DNA of 64,000 nt from an uncultured Bacteroidota bacterium. Its GTDB lineage: Bacteria; Bacteroidota; Rhodothermia; Rhodothermales; Salinibacteraceae. Under the pieces are notes generated by a model. It saw only the letters and a program-made list of their open reading frames with translations. It was not told the DNA's origin and made no database searches. This document shows positions 9,469 to 19,362 of this stretch, in pieces. Location of the stretch: NCBI GenBank assembly GCA_913056185.1, contig CAJXLV010000005.1:61124-125123 (forward strand). The letters run 5' to 3'. A program made the translations under genes and the position numbers. Numbering within the stretch: the stretch's first letter is position 1; each line of letters starts with the position of its first letter.

Positions 9469-10599
9469 ATGTCTGTGTCTCCCCCCGAATCTCAGCCCTC
9501 CGCCCCCTGCCCTGAGCAGGCGGCCCCCACCTCCGAGCCCCCGCTCCCTGCCCTGCTCGACCACCTCACCGACGCTTTCCTCACCGTCGACGCAGACTGG
9601 CGACTCACGTACCTGAACCCGTCGGCCGCTGCCCTCCTGGACCGCCCACGCGAGGAGCTGCGCGGGGCTCGCCTGTGGGACCTGCCCCTCTTCAGCCGTG
9701 CGCCGCTCCGCTCACGCTGCACATCGGCCGTGGCCGAGGACTGCACGGCCAAATTCACACTCCACACCGCGTCCGATCGCGCGCTGGACGTGCGGGCCTA
9801 CCCCCTGGCCCGTGGGCTCGCCCTCTTCGTCGAAGACGTCACCGACCGCGTAGCCGCACGCCGCGCCCTGGTAGCTGCGAAGGAGGATGCCGAGCGCGCC
9901 AACGAGCGAAAAGCCACGTTCTTCTCCAACGTCACGCACGACCTCCGCACGCCCCTTACCTCCATCATCGGATCGGTCGAAATGCTGGCGCCGCACGTCC
10001 CCGACGCCCACCAGGACAGCGTGCAGCGCATCGAGCGAAGCGCACAGCGCCTGCTCGCAACGATCAACTCCGTGCTCAACCTCTCGAAGCTGGAGACCGG
10101 CGCGGTGACGCCGGACTGGGAGCGCATCGACCTGGCAGACGAGGTGCTGGGCACCGCCGAAATCTTCCGCCCTCAGGCCGCAGAACAGAACATCTCGCTC
10201 AATACGGAGGTCAACCCGCCCCACATTGCGGTGGACCTCGACCCCACCCTCTTGCATCGCATCCTGGACAACCTGGTGAGCAATGCCCTCAAGTTTACCG
10301 ACGCGGGCGGCACGGTCACCCTGCGCGCGCAAGCAACCAAGGCGGCTGTTGTGCTGAAGGTGGCGGACACGGGCGTGGGCATCGACGAGGCATTTTTGCC
10401 GCACCTCTTTGAGTCCTTTGCGCGCGGCGACGAGGCCGACGCGCAGAGGGGAAGTGGGCTGGGCCTCCCCATCACAAAGCGCCTCACAGAGCTGATGGGC
10501 GGCACGATCCACGTGGAGAGCGAGTCGGGAGTAGGCACCACGGTTACCGTCCGCTTCACACGGTCGCCCCACATATGCAAGGACTCCCCCCACGACTGA
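9469..10599 (+). CDS. PAS-domain sensor histidine kinase (HisKA/HATPase)
   Basis: H-box FFSNVTHDLRTPLTSIIGSVEML; N-box DNLVSNALKFT; GSGLGLPI. Confidence 0.92.
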   Translation: MSVSPPESQPSAPCPEQAAPTSEPPLPALLDHLTDAFLTVDADWRLTYLNPSAAALLDRPREELRGARLWDLPLFSRAPLRSRCTSAVAEDCTAKFTLHTASDRALDVRAYPLARGLALFVEDVTDRVAARRALVAAKEDAERANERKATFFSNVTHDLRTPLTSIIGSVEMLAPHVPDAHQDSVQRIERSAQRLLATINSVLNLSKLETGAVTPDWERIDLADEVLGTAEIFRPQAAEQNISLNTEVNPPHIAVDLDPTLLHRILDNLVSNALKFTDAGGTVTLRAQATKAAVVLKVADTGVGIDEAFLPHLFESFARGDEADAQRGSGLGLPITKRLTELMGGTIHVESESGVGTTVTVRFTRSPHICKDSPHD

Positions 10600-10738
10600 T
10601 GGACTGGGGGCGCGTATTTTTTTGCTCGAACCGCCCGACGACGGCCGCATGGCGCTTTCCGGGGATCTCCGCATTCTCGGATCGGAAATTTCCTGACCCC
10701 CCTCCCAACCCACCCACCCCCCAATCGTTCTAACCTCC

Positions 10739-10760
10739 TTTTCTGTGAATTTACAGAAAA
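10739..10760. promoter_or_regulatory. 22-bp near-perfect palindrome TTTTCTGTGAATTTACAGAAAA
   Basis: 8-bp perfect arms (10739-10746 / 10753-10760) around AATT; lies between two kinase genes. Confidence 0.4.
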
Positions 10761-10925
10761 TAGAGGCGAAGAAATGACTCCCTGGTCTTGTACGCTTCGC
10801 CTTCTCGCCCCGGTCCGTCGGTGAACTTCCCCCCGCCCTGAGGCTTCACAAAGGCGCAGGCCTGTGTTCGGGGCTCCACGAGGCGCCCGTAACCGCTTTC
10901 CCTCTCTACACTGCGCGACATCCGC

Positions 10926-12677
10926 ATGCCTTCTCTCCGCCCGCTATCTCCGGAGGCCATTGCGGACTGGGAGGCCCTGCTGGACCTTCAGGCAGCAACG
11001 GACGCCGTGCCGCCATGGCGCACGCCGTTGCTGTACGCCTCCCACTCGGTGCAGGGCCTTTTTCGCTGCACCCTGCGGCCGAGTGGGCTCCTCGTGCTCA
11101 GTGCCGTGGCCCCGCCATCCGCCCCGCACGCGCCTGTGCCCCTCGTGCCCCCCTCCCAGCTTTACATCCTTTTCAGCGCGGATGAGGAGGCGGCCTTGCC
11201 CGGCCCAGCCCACGCCCCACTCTGCACGTCTCACTTCCCCAGCGCCGCCCTCCGCTCGCTGGAGGCGCGCGTGCAGGCCCTCCAGAACACCAGCCGCGAC
11301 CTGCGCAATCTGATGCAGGCCACTCAGGTGGTCAGCCTGTTCTTGAACCGAAGCCTTCGTCTTGAATGGTTCACGCCCCCTGTGCGCGAGCACTTTGGGC
11401 TGCGAGAGTCCGACAGGGGACAGCCCCTCTCAGCCCTTGCGGAGCAGCTTCAGTACGAGGGGCTGGAGGCAGACGCGGAGGCCGTCCTGGAGCGACTGGC
11501 CCCCATCGAGCGGGAGGTACAAAGCGTCCACGACGCATGGTATTTGGTGCGACTGCAGCCCTACCGCTCACTCGAGGATACGGTGGAGGGTATTGTCGTC
11601 ACGTTCGTAGACATCACGGATCGCAAACAGGCAGAATTGGAGGTGCGCAGGGACCGGAGCTTCATTGAAGGGCTCCTGGACACCGTGGGGGCGCTCATCG
11701 TGGTGCTCGATGCCGACTACCGCATCGTGCGCTTCAACCAGAAGTGCGAGTCGGTAACGGGATACTCCGCCGCAGAGGTAATGGGAGAGTCCATCTTTGG
11801 ACGCCTGATCCCTCCGGGGGAAGAGACAGAGCTCCGGTCATTGCTCGCGGCCCTGCAAAACGGCGTGGACCTGCCGCCCCACGAGGCCGCCCTGGTGACC
11901 CGAAGTGGAGAGTGGCGGCGGATTCGGTGGTCCAATACGCTTCTGCGCACCCAGGACGGAGCGGGAAAACACATCATCAAGACGGGGGTGGATGTGTCCG
12001 AGCGGCGCCGCCTGGAACGAGAACTGATCGCCATCAGCGACCGCGAGCGGCAGCGCATTGGGGAAGAGTTGCACGACATCCTGGCCTCGCACCTGTCGGG
12101 CACTGCCATGATGGTGCAGGGCCTGGCACAGCGCGTAGCGGAGGGGGACGATGTGGAGGCCGAGGAGATCCGCGAGATCTCAACGCTGGTGCAAGATGCG
12201 AGCGAGCAGGCGCGTAGCCTGTCCCACTCGCTTATGCCGCTCGACATCCGCGGCACGGGTTTGCTGAAGGGCCTTGAGAGCCTGGCGCGCCGCCGGGAAA
12301 ACATGGCCGCCGTCACCTGCACCGTCGACGGCCCGGACGCGCCGCCGTCGCTGGCCCCGGACATGACCTCTCACCTCTATCGCATCGCCAGCGAAGCCCT
12401 CCTCAATGCGATTCAGCACGGGAAGGCCGACCGCATCGACATCCGACTGGACGTCACCCCGGGGACCCTGGAGTTGTGCATACGCGACGACGGGGTGGGC
12501 CTGCCCGACGAGACAGCGAACGAGTCGGCACTCGGCCTCAAGATGATGCAGTATCGCACCGATCTGATTGGAGGGTCTCTGCATGTGGGCTCTGTGGACG
12601 ATGAGACGGGCGGGACCCTCGTCCGGTGTACCCTCCCCCTCGCCAAAGCCACACAATCCCCTACTCCACAGGCGTAA
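10926..12677 (+). CDS. PAS-domain sensor histidine kinase, NarX/HisKA_3 type
   Basis: PAS segment VLDADYRIVRFNQKCESVTGYSAAEVMG; DRERQRIGEELHDILASHLSGTAMMVQGLAQ; HATPase RIDIRLDVTPGTLELCIRDDGVGLP. Confidence 0.93.
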   Translation: MPSLRPLSPEAIADWEALLDLQAATDAVPPWRTPLLYASHSVQGLFRCTLRPSGLLVLSAVAPPSAPHAPVPLVPPSQLYILFSADEEAALPGPAHAPLCTSHFPSAALRSLEARVQALQNTSRDLRNLMQATQVVSLFLNRSLRLEWFTPPVREHFGLRESDRGQPLSALAEQLQYEGLEADAEAVLERLAPIEREVQSVHDAWYLVRLQPYRSLEDTVEGIVVTFVDITDRKQAELEVRRDRSFIEGLLDTVGALIVVLDADYRIVRFNQKCESVTGYSAAEVMGESIFGRLIPPGEETELRSLLAALQNGVDLPPHEAALVTRSGEWRRIRWSNTLLRTQDGAGKHIIKTGVDVSERRRLERELIAISDRERQRIGEELHDILASHLSGTAMMVQGLAQRVAEGDDVEAEEIREISTLVQDASEQARSLSHSLMPLDIRGTGLLKGLESLARRRENMAAVTCTVDGPDAPPSLAPDMTSHLYRIASEALLNAIQHGKADRIDIRLDVTPGTLELCIRDDGVGLPDETANESALGLKMMQYRTDLIGGSLHVGSVDDETGGTLVRCTLPLAKATQSPTPQA

Positions 12678-12843
12678 TGGGTGCTTCCGCCTGCTTTTAA
12701 CATCGACTCCATACGTCTCCCGCGGTTGAGACCGTTTTCAAGAGTATTCGGTCGACATTTCCTACATTTTTGTACTACCTTCCTAAAGGTACGCTTTTCT
12801 CTCCGGTACCTAACCCGGAACTCATAGCTCTCCTTTCTTTCCT

Positions 12844-13506
12844 ATGACCTACCAGATCTATATTGTCGAAGACCACCCCGTGGTGCGGCGCGGCTTGGCT
12901 TCTCTCATCACCCCCGAGCCGGACCTCACGATCTCCGGTGAAACCGGCTCTGCCAAGGAGGCCCGTGCAGACCTGTTTGAGGAGGCTCCCGACCTTGTGC
13001 TGCTCGATCTCTCGTTGGAAGAAGGCAGCGGGCTGAGTCTCCTCGACCACCTCCATAACACTCGTCCACATCTGCCGGTATTGGTCGTCTCGATGCACGA
13101 TGAAGCGCTTTACGCACGCCGTGCGCTCGACGCCGGAGCGCGGGGCTACCTCATGAAGAGCAACGCCGACACAAAAGTGGTGGAGGCCATTCGTCATCTC
13201 CTGAATGGCAACGTGTATCTGAGTCCCGAGATGACCTCGACAATCCTATCGGAGCACGTAGGGGGCGGGCCGCCCGAGGACTTGTCGCCGCTCGACCGTC
13301 TGAGCGACCGCGAGTTGGAGGTGCTCATTCTATTGGGCAAGGGCTACGAGCGACGGGAGATTGCGGATGAGCTTGCGCTCAGCCCAAAAACCATCGACAC
13401 GTACAAGAACCACCTTAAGGAGAAGCTCTCGCTTGAGAGCAATGCGTTGCTGCGCCGGTACGCGGCTGTGTGGGAGGCGTCGGACGATTTTCCCGCGCCG
13501 CAATGA
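12844..13506 (+). CDS. NarL/LuxR-family response regulator
   Basis: Receiver domain IYIVEDHPVVRRGLASLI...DLVLLDLSLEEGSG and C-terminal HTH LSDRELEVLILLGKGYERREIADELALSPKTIDTYKNHLKEKL. Confidence 0.95.
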   Translation: MTYQIYIVEDHPVVRRGLASLITPEPDLTISGETGSAKEARADLFEEAPDLVLLDLSLEEGSGLSLLDHLHNTRPHLPVLVVSMHDEALYARRALDAGARGYLMKSNADTKVVEAIRHLLNGNVYLSPEMTSTILSEHVGGGPPEDLSPLDRLSDRELEVLILLGKGYERREIADELALSPKTIDTYKNHLKEKLSLESNALLRRYAAVWEASDDFPAPQ

Positions 13507-13554
13507 GGGCCCGTCCTCCCTTTCTACGTCCTGCGTGGGAGGAGCCGCCCCTCT

Positions 13555-13971
13555 TCATTCCGGGCGGAGCCCGCGGCGCCCAAGGGATTTTTCGAGGGCA
13601 TCAATCACAAAGCCCGCAATCTCGTGGCCGAGCCGCGGAACGAGCGCAAGGGGCGTTTCCGCATCCGGCTCGCCGGAGAGGCAGTACACAAAGGTCTGAG
13701 TCGGCCCCTCGTCCATCGTGCAGTGGACGTCGTACACATTCCCGCCCACGTGCTGAACGGCGAGGCGAAAGGAGAAGGGCTCGTGCCTGGGGCACTGCAC
13801 CTGGAGACGCACGAGGGATTCCGCAGCGGCCCGCTCCACGGTCACTGTCTGGCCATGACGATCTGCGCACTGATCAGCGAAGGCATCTTGAAAGCTCCGG
13901 GACACCACATCGGCGATGCGGTTGCGCAGGGCTTTGGTGTCTTGAAACGGGGACGATGCGTGGCTGTCCAT
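13555..13971 (-). CDS. Hypothetical protein (139 aa)
   Basis: MDSHASSPFQDTKALRNRIADVVSRSFQDAFADQCADRHGQTVTVERAAAESLV...; plausible coding composition, no recognised family. Confidence 0.55.
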   Translation of the reverse strand: MDSHASSPFQDTKALRNRIADVVSRSFQDAFADQCADRHGQTVTVERAAAESLVRLQVQCPRHEPFSFRLAVQHVGGNVYDVHCTMDEGPTQTFVYCLSGEPDAETPLALVPRLGHEIAGFVIDALEKSLGRRGLRPE

Positions 13972-14192
13972 GGCGGAGGGGGCCGGTCGGTGTACGGCGG
14001 TCTCGTGCAGGGCGCCGCGCAACCGGCTTTGCGGACGGAGCGGCTTTGCGGACGGGGCGGCGCGTCTGGGCACTGCAAGGGCGCGAAGGCGGAGCCGTGC
14101 AGGCTGCCGACACGCCCGGGCTTGCCTGCCCCGCCCCACCTTCGCCGATCCGCGGCCGCAGCCCTACAGGGCAGTCTGCGAGGATCCGCGCT

Positions 14193-14234
14193 CCCCAAAG
14201 CGTGTGCCCCAAAGCGTGTGCCCCAAAGCGTGTG
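14193..14234. repeat. Tandem repeat, CCCCAAAGCGTGTG x3 (14 bp)
   Basis: Three exact consecutive copies at 14193-14206, 14207-14220 and 14221-14234. Confidence 0.95.
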
Positions 14235-14457
14235 CCCTGAAGGAACAGGGCTGCGGGGAAGCAGAGGAAGGCGACGCTGAGCAACAACATACCCCGTCTC
14301 TTGAGCCGGTTACAACCCGAGACATCCGTGTTGCTCGTTGGGAAATATTCCGGCGACGCGTACGAGCATTCCCCCACGCTCCCATTGCTTTTGGCATGGG
14401 GAGGCAGCCCGCGCCCTCCACGGTCTGTTGCAGGGCTGCCCCCCATTGGGGCACAAC

Positions 14458-17400
14458 CTATTGCTGGCCTCGCGGGGCCGGCGTGGGAGGGACGGGTTGG
14501 CGTCGGAGGGGGCTCTCGTCCGGAAGGCGCTGGAGGGCCTCCTGCACGGCGCGGTCGAGCTGCGGGTCGGCCCCATTGATGACAGCGCGCGGGCGCTGGA
14601 TCACCCGAATGTCGGGCGCCACGCCCTCGTTCTCCACGTCCCACGCGCCATCGAGGTTGTAAAAGCCGCCCCGTGGCACGGTAAGGGTGCCGCCGTCGAT
14701 GAGAGGCGGGGTGTCCCAGATGCCCACGAGACCGCCCCACGTGCGGCGTCCCACGGTGGGCCCCAGGTCGGCCTTCTTGAACATGTAGGGCAGCAGGTCG
14801 CCGCCGGAGCCGGCCGCCTCGTTGGTGATCATCACCTTGGGCCCCCAGATGCCGGCCCCGGGCGTGGTGAAGGGGGCCTTGTCGCCGATCGGGTTGTTAA
14901 AGAAGCCGAAGAGCTCGCGGTCCATGATGTCGATCATGTAGTCGGCCGCCGAGCCGCCGCCGTTGAACCGTTCGTCGACGATGATGCCGGCGCGGTCCTG
15001 CTGTGCAAAGTAGTAGCGGTTGAAGTAGGTGTAGCCGGCCTGTGCGGTGTTGGGCACCCACACGTACCCGATCTGCCCGTCGGTGGCTTCGGTGACGCGC
15101 TCGCGGTTGGCCTCCACCCAGGCGCGGGTGCGCAGCTCCGTCTCGCTGCCCACCGGCACGACCGTCACCTCGCGGGCGCCCTCCCGCGTCGGCACGTCGT
15201 TGATGAGGAGCGTGGTCTGGCGGTCCACTGTGCCCTCGAAGAAGCGGTACGGGTTCGCGTCGGCGGTCACGGCCTCCCCGTCCACCGCGATCAGGTAGTC
15301 GCCCTCCTCCACGTTCAGGCCGGGACCGCGGAGCGGGGCGCGCAGAGTGGGGTTCCAGCTCTCCCCGTCGTAGATGCGGGCGAAGCGCCAGCGGCCATTC
15401 GCCGCCTCAAAGTCGGCGCCCAGCAGGCCGGTGCCCGGCCCCTCCACCTCCGGCAGGTCGCCGCCGCCCACGTAGGTGTGGCCGAGCGAGAGCTCCCCGA
15501 TCATGTTGGCGATCAGGTAGTTGAGGTCGGCGCGGTGCTGCACGTGGCCGAGCCAGGGGTCGTAGAGGGTGCGAACGTTGTCCCAGTCGAGGCCGTGGTA
15601 GTTGTCCACGTAGAGGTAATCGCGGTAGAGGCGCCACGCCTCGTCGAAAATCTGCTCCCACTCCGTCTCCGGATCGACCTCCATGTCGAGGCCCGAGACG
15701 TCGATGGAGCCGTCCCCCACAGACGGGCTGCCCCCCGTTTCAACGATGCCCCACTGTCCACGGGCCTGGTAGAGCGCCTTCTCACCGTTGTGGGAGACGG
15801 AGAAGCTCATGACGCCGTCGAGGTAGGGCGTCGCCTCCCGCTCCGAGAGCTGGTAGCGGTGGATCTGCATGCCGGGCCCGTCGCCCCCCGTCTCGCCGAA
15901 GAAGAGGGTGCCCTCGGTGGCGGCGTAGAGCCCGTTGTAGGTGTCCACGGGCACGTCGAGAGACAGGATGCGCTGGTCGAGGCCGTCGAGGTCGATCTGC
16001 ACGTCGGCCCCCTCCTCCTCCGCGGCCGCGGTCCCGTCCTGCTCTTCGTCTTCCGCCACCGGTTCCTCGTCGCTCTCGGGGAGCAGGGGCGAGGGCTGAT
16101 CGGCGTCGAGCACGGCCATGTAGAGCCCACGCTCCACCGGGCGGCCGTACGAGCTCATGTCCAGCCAGCCGGTGTCGAGCCCGTAGTCGGTGCTGGCCAT
16201 GAAATAGAGGTACTCGCCGCTTTTGTCCCAGGTGGGGTGCACCGCATCGGCCAGTCCGTCGGTGAGGGCGAGGCTCGTGTCCCGTTCCAGCGAATACGTG
16301 TAGAGGACGCGGAACTGGCTGTCGGTGCGCTTCGAGTAGGCGATCCAGTCGCCATCGGGCGACCACTCGGGATTGAGCGAGCGCTCGGGATGGGCGTAGA
16401 GGTCGTAGTCGATTTTTTCCAGGGTGCCGGACTCCACCTCCAGGAGCCAGAGGGTGCGGTCGGCGTCCGTAAAGAGGAGGTGCGACCCGTCGGGCGACCA
16501 CTGCGGGCGGTAGTAGAACGAGGACGGCAGATCGATCCGGCGCGGGGCCTCCTGCCCGTCCTGCGGCCCGATGTAGAGCTCGTACTCGCCGGTGCGGTCC
16601 GAGAACCAGGCCACCTGTTGCCCGTCGGGCGACCACGCCGGAAAGCGGTCCGCGTGGCCGGGCGTCTCAGAGATGTTTCGCCAGTCGCCCTTCTCGGCGG
16701 GGACCGTAAAGAGGTCGCCGCGAGCGCTGAAGAGGGCGCGGACGCCGGAGGGAGAGAGCCCCGCGCTCATAATGTCGTCGCCCACCTCTTTCCACTGGGG
16801 CCGCGTCCACGGAAAGTCGCCCTGCACCGTGATGTCGAGCGTCGTGGTCTCGCCGGAGTTCAGGTCGAGCCGGTGGAGGCGCCCGGCCTGCTCGTAGACC
16901 AGCGTGCCGTCGGCAGCGCCCATCGACTTCACGTCGAACTCGGTGTGATTCGTAAGGGCCCGCACCGCGTCGCCCCCCACGGTGTAGGCGTGCACGTTGC
17001 GCACCATATCGGTGCGGTCGGAGATGAAGTAGACGGTGTCGCCGACCCAGAAGGGCCGCGTGTCGATGCCCCCCTCAAACGGAATTTCAGTGACGCCGTA
17101 GTCGTCCAGGTCGATAATCCAGAGGGGGTGCGTCTGCCCGCCGCGGTAGCCACGCCAGTGGGGCTGCCAGCGCTCGATGGGCTGGTACACCATCTGCTCC
17201 CCGTCGGGTCCGTAGCGGCCCACGTCGGCGCGGGGAATGTTGAGGGCGGTGGGCTTGCCGCCATCCGGCGAGACCGTCCAGAACCGGTCGTAAGACGCGG
17301 GGGCACTGTCGCGGCCCGACGCAAACAGCACGTGCGAACCGTCGGGCGCCCACCCCTGCACCTCGTCGCTGCTGGGGTGCCACGTGAGGCGCTCGGGCGT

Positions 17401-17709
17401 GCCGCCGTCGATGGGCACCAGGTAGACGTCCGTCTGCCCCTTGTAAGTGCCCGAGAAGGCCACCTGCTCGCCGTCGGGGGAGAGGCGCGGGTGCGAGGCC
17501 ACGCCGCGGAAGCTGGTGAGGCGCTCGGCGTCGCCCCCGTTGTGCCCCACCCGCCACAACTCGCCCGCATACGCGAACACAATGTGGTTCTGGCTGACGG
17601 TGGGCTGGCGGAGGAGACGCGTGGGATCCTCGTCTTGTGCCATCGCGGGATTGGCCAAGGCGGCAACGAGGAGGAGCAGCGCGCAGCGGCGGAGGGCTCG
17701 GGCGATCAT
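14458..17709 (-). CDS. Tricorn-like S41 family protease (WD40-like propeller, PDZ, S41)
   Basis: Signal peptide; repeated SPDG..VAF blades; S41 region ITNEAAGSGGDLLPYMFKKADLGPTVGRRTWGG. Confidence 0.92.
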   Translation of the reverse strand: MIARALRRCALLLLVAALANPAMAQDEDPTRLLRQPTVSQNHIVFAYAGELWRVGHNGGDAERLTSFRGVASHPRLSPDGEQVAFSGTYKGQTDVYLVPIDGGTPERLTWHPSSDEVQGWAPDGSHVLFASGRDSAPASYDRFWTVSPDGGKPTALNIPRADVGRYGPDGEQMVYQPIERWQPHWRGYRGGQTHPLWIIDLDDYGVTEIPFEGGIDTRPFWVGDTVYFISDRTDMVRNVHAYTVGGDAVRALTNHTEFDVKSMGAADGTLVYEQAGRLHRLDLNSGETTTLDITVQGDFPWTRPQWKEVGDDIMSAGLSPSGVRALFSARGDLFTVPAEKGDWRNISETPGHADRFPAWSPDGQQVAWFSDRTGEYELYIGPQDGQEAPRRIDLPSSFYYRPQWSPDGSHLLFTDADRTLWLLEVESGTLEKIDYDLYAHPERSLNPEWSPDGDWIAYSKRTDSQFRVLYTYSLERDTSLALTDGLADAVHPTWDKSGEYLYFMASTDYGLDTGWLDMSSYGRPVERGLYMAVLDADQPSPLLPESDEEPVAEDEEQDGTAAAEEEGADVQIDLDGLDQRILSLDVPVDTYNGLYAATEGTLFFGETGGDGPGMQIHRYQLSEREATPYLDGVMSFSVSHNGEKALYQARGQWGIVETGGSPSVGDGSIDVSGLDMEVDPETEWEQIFDEAWRLYRDYLYVDNYHGLDWDNVRTLYDPWLGHVQHRADLNYLIANMIGELSLGHTYVGGGDLPEVEGPGTGLLGADFEAANGRWRFARIYDGESWNPTLRAPLRGPGLNVEEGDYLIAVDGEAVTADANPYRFFEGTVDRQTTLLINDVPTREGAREVTVVPVGSETELRTRAWVEANRERVTEATDGQIGYVWVPNTAQAGYTYFNRYYFAQQDRAGIIVDERFNGGGSAADYMIDIMDRELFGFFNNPIGDKAPFTTPGAGIWGPKVMITNEAAGSGGDLLPYMFKKADLGPTVGRRTWGGLVGIWDTPPLIDGGTLTVPRGGFYNLDGAWDVENEGVAPDIRVIQRPRAVINGADPQLDRAVQEALQRLPDESPLRRQPVPPTPAPRGQQ

Positions 17710-18019
17710 GGCAATACCAGACAGGAGACAGAAGTGTGCGAGCGAAGGACGATTTTAGAGATGTATTGTAAAGATCTGCCTTCGCGTGCGGGAATTCAAC
17801 AAAGAGTTGCCCCTTCGCATGAGCACCACGGTGCACCGTGGGAATGCGGGCATCTGTGTACGCCACACGCCCCCACACACCGTTGCGGCCTGGAACGTGC
17901 CCGCACGCTGGACGTGATCGTTTTGTGACTGCCGACCTCCCCTGTGCCTTTTCCTGGCCGGTGCCTCTTCTCCGCGGCCACACCGTGCCGCCCCGACTCT
18001 CGCCGCCTTCGTCTTTCTG

Positions 18020-19135
18020 ATGCAGGTCGACACTCGATACACCGACGGCACCCTGGTCGTGCGGCCCACGGGCGACTGGACGCTCGACCGCCCCCTGCCC
18101 GACATCCAGGCGGTGGCGGTCAGTGCTGCGCCGTCGAGCCCCGTGCACGCGGTGGCCTTCGACACGTCCGACCTGGGCGACTGGGACAGCAGCCTCGTGG
18201 CGTTCCTGTACGAAACGGTGGAGTACGGCCGCGCCCACGACCTGGAGGTGCAGACCGATACCCTGCCGGCCTCCCTCGCGCGGCTCGTTTCTCTCTCGCA
18301 GGCCGTGCCCGAGCAGGACACGACGCGCACCGAGGCCCCGCCGTCCGTGCTCACGCGGCTCGGCACCTGGGGGCTGGCCGGGTACGACGAGGTGCGGGGG
18401 TTCGTCCGCTTCCTGGGGCAGGCGGTCCGGAGCCTGGCCGCCGTGCTGACGGGCCGCGGGCGAATGCGCTGGCGCACCTTCGGGGTGGCGCTGCAGTCGA
18501 GCACCGCCTCGGCGCTGCCCATCGTCACCGTCATCAGCCTCCTCGTGGGGCTCATCATCGCGTTTCTGGGGGCCGTGGTGCTGCGGCGGTTCGGGGCGGA
18601 GTACTTCGTGTCGTACCTCGTCAGCTACGGCATGCTGCGCGAGCTGGGCGCCCTCATGACCGCCATCATCATGACGGGGCGCACCGGCGCGGCCTTTGCC
18701 GCCGAGCTGGGCAGCATGAAGGTGGGGGAGGAGATCGACGCGCTGGAGACGTTCGGCATCTCGCCGATCGACTTTCTGGTGACGCCGCGCATCCTCGCGG
18801 TGGTGGTGGCCCTCCCCATGCTCACGCTCTACGCGGACCTCCTCGGCATCCTCGGGGGCATGGCCGTGGCCGTGACCATGCTCGACCTCACGACGACGCA
18901 GTTCCTCACGGGGCTTTTGGAGCCGGTCGTCCTCAGCGACGGCCTCATCGGGCTGTTCAAGGCCGTCGTGTACGGCAGCATTATCGGCCTGGCCGGGTGC
19001 ATGCGGGGGATGCAGACGGGCGACGACGCCTCGGCGGTCGGCAGCGCCACCACCTCCGCCGTCGTCACGGGCATCATCCTCATCGTCCTCGCCAACGCCA
19101 TCATCGACTGGGGCGCGGCCGTGCTCCAGTTTTAG
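18020..19135 (+). CDS. MlaE-family ABC transporter permease with N-terminal STAS-like domain
   Basis: N-terminal ~100 aa STAS-like (GDWTLDRPLPDIQAV...VAFDTSDLGDWDSSLVAFLYETVEYGR); MlaE core GALMTAIIMTGRTGAAFAAELGSMKVGEEIDALETFGISPIDFLVTPR. Confidence 0.9.
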   Translation: MQVDTRYTDGTLVVRPTGDWTLDRPLPDIQAVAVSAAPSSPVHAVAFDTSDLGDWDSSLVAFLYETVEYGRAHDLEVQTDTLPASLARLVSLSQAVPEQDTTRTEAPPSVLTRLGTWGLAGYDEVRGFVRFLGQAVRSLAAVLTGRGRMRWRTFGVALQSSTASALPIVTVISLLVGLIIAFLGAVVLRRFGAEYFVSYLVSYGMLRELGALMTAIIMTGRTGAAFAAELGSMKVGEEIDALETFGISPIDFLVTPRILAVVVALPMLTLYADLLGILGGMAVAVTMLDLTTTQFLTGLLEPVVLSDGLIGLFKAVVYGSIIGLAGCMRGMQTGDDASAVGSATTSAVVTGIILIVLANAIIDWGAAVLQF

Positions 19136-19265
19136 CGCGGCTCGCTGGCCCTGCCGAGAACGATGCGCCTGCCCCACCCGCAGACGGCCGGAGGGGGATG
19201 CGCAAATCGGAGCGTGTGGGCCGTGGCGGCCGGCCGGTCGTGAGCCGTGGGGACGCCTCACAAGG

Positions 19266-19309
19266 CTCTCATCATGACGCCCTCATCACGAATCTCTCAT
19301 CACGAGTCG
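19266..19309. repeat. Short degenerate intergenic repeat (CTCATCACGAATC units)
   Basis: CTCATCATGACGCCCTCATCACGAATCTCTCATCACGAGTC upstream of the ATPase gene. Confidence 0.6.
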
Positions 19310-19362
19310 CGCCGCATTCCGACTCGTCCTCGCGCACCGCTCGGCACCCGCAATCGTCGTCC

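Noticed and set aside
14193-14234. CRISPR-like repeats
   Set aside because: Copies are directly adjacent with no spacers and only 14 bp; a simple tandem repeat.
14338-17928. 1196-aa plus-strand ORF
   Set aside because: Antisense to the clearly coding S41/tricorn-like protease; His/Arg/Val/Gly-rich composition typical of shadow ORFs in GC-rich genes, no domain recognisable.
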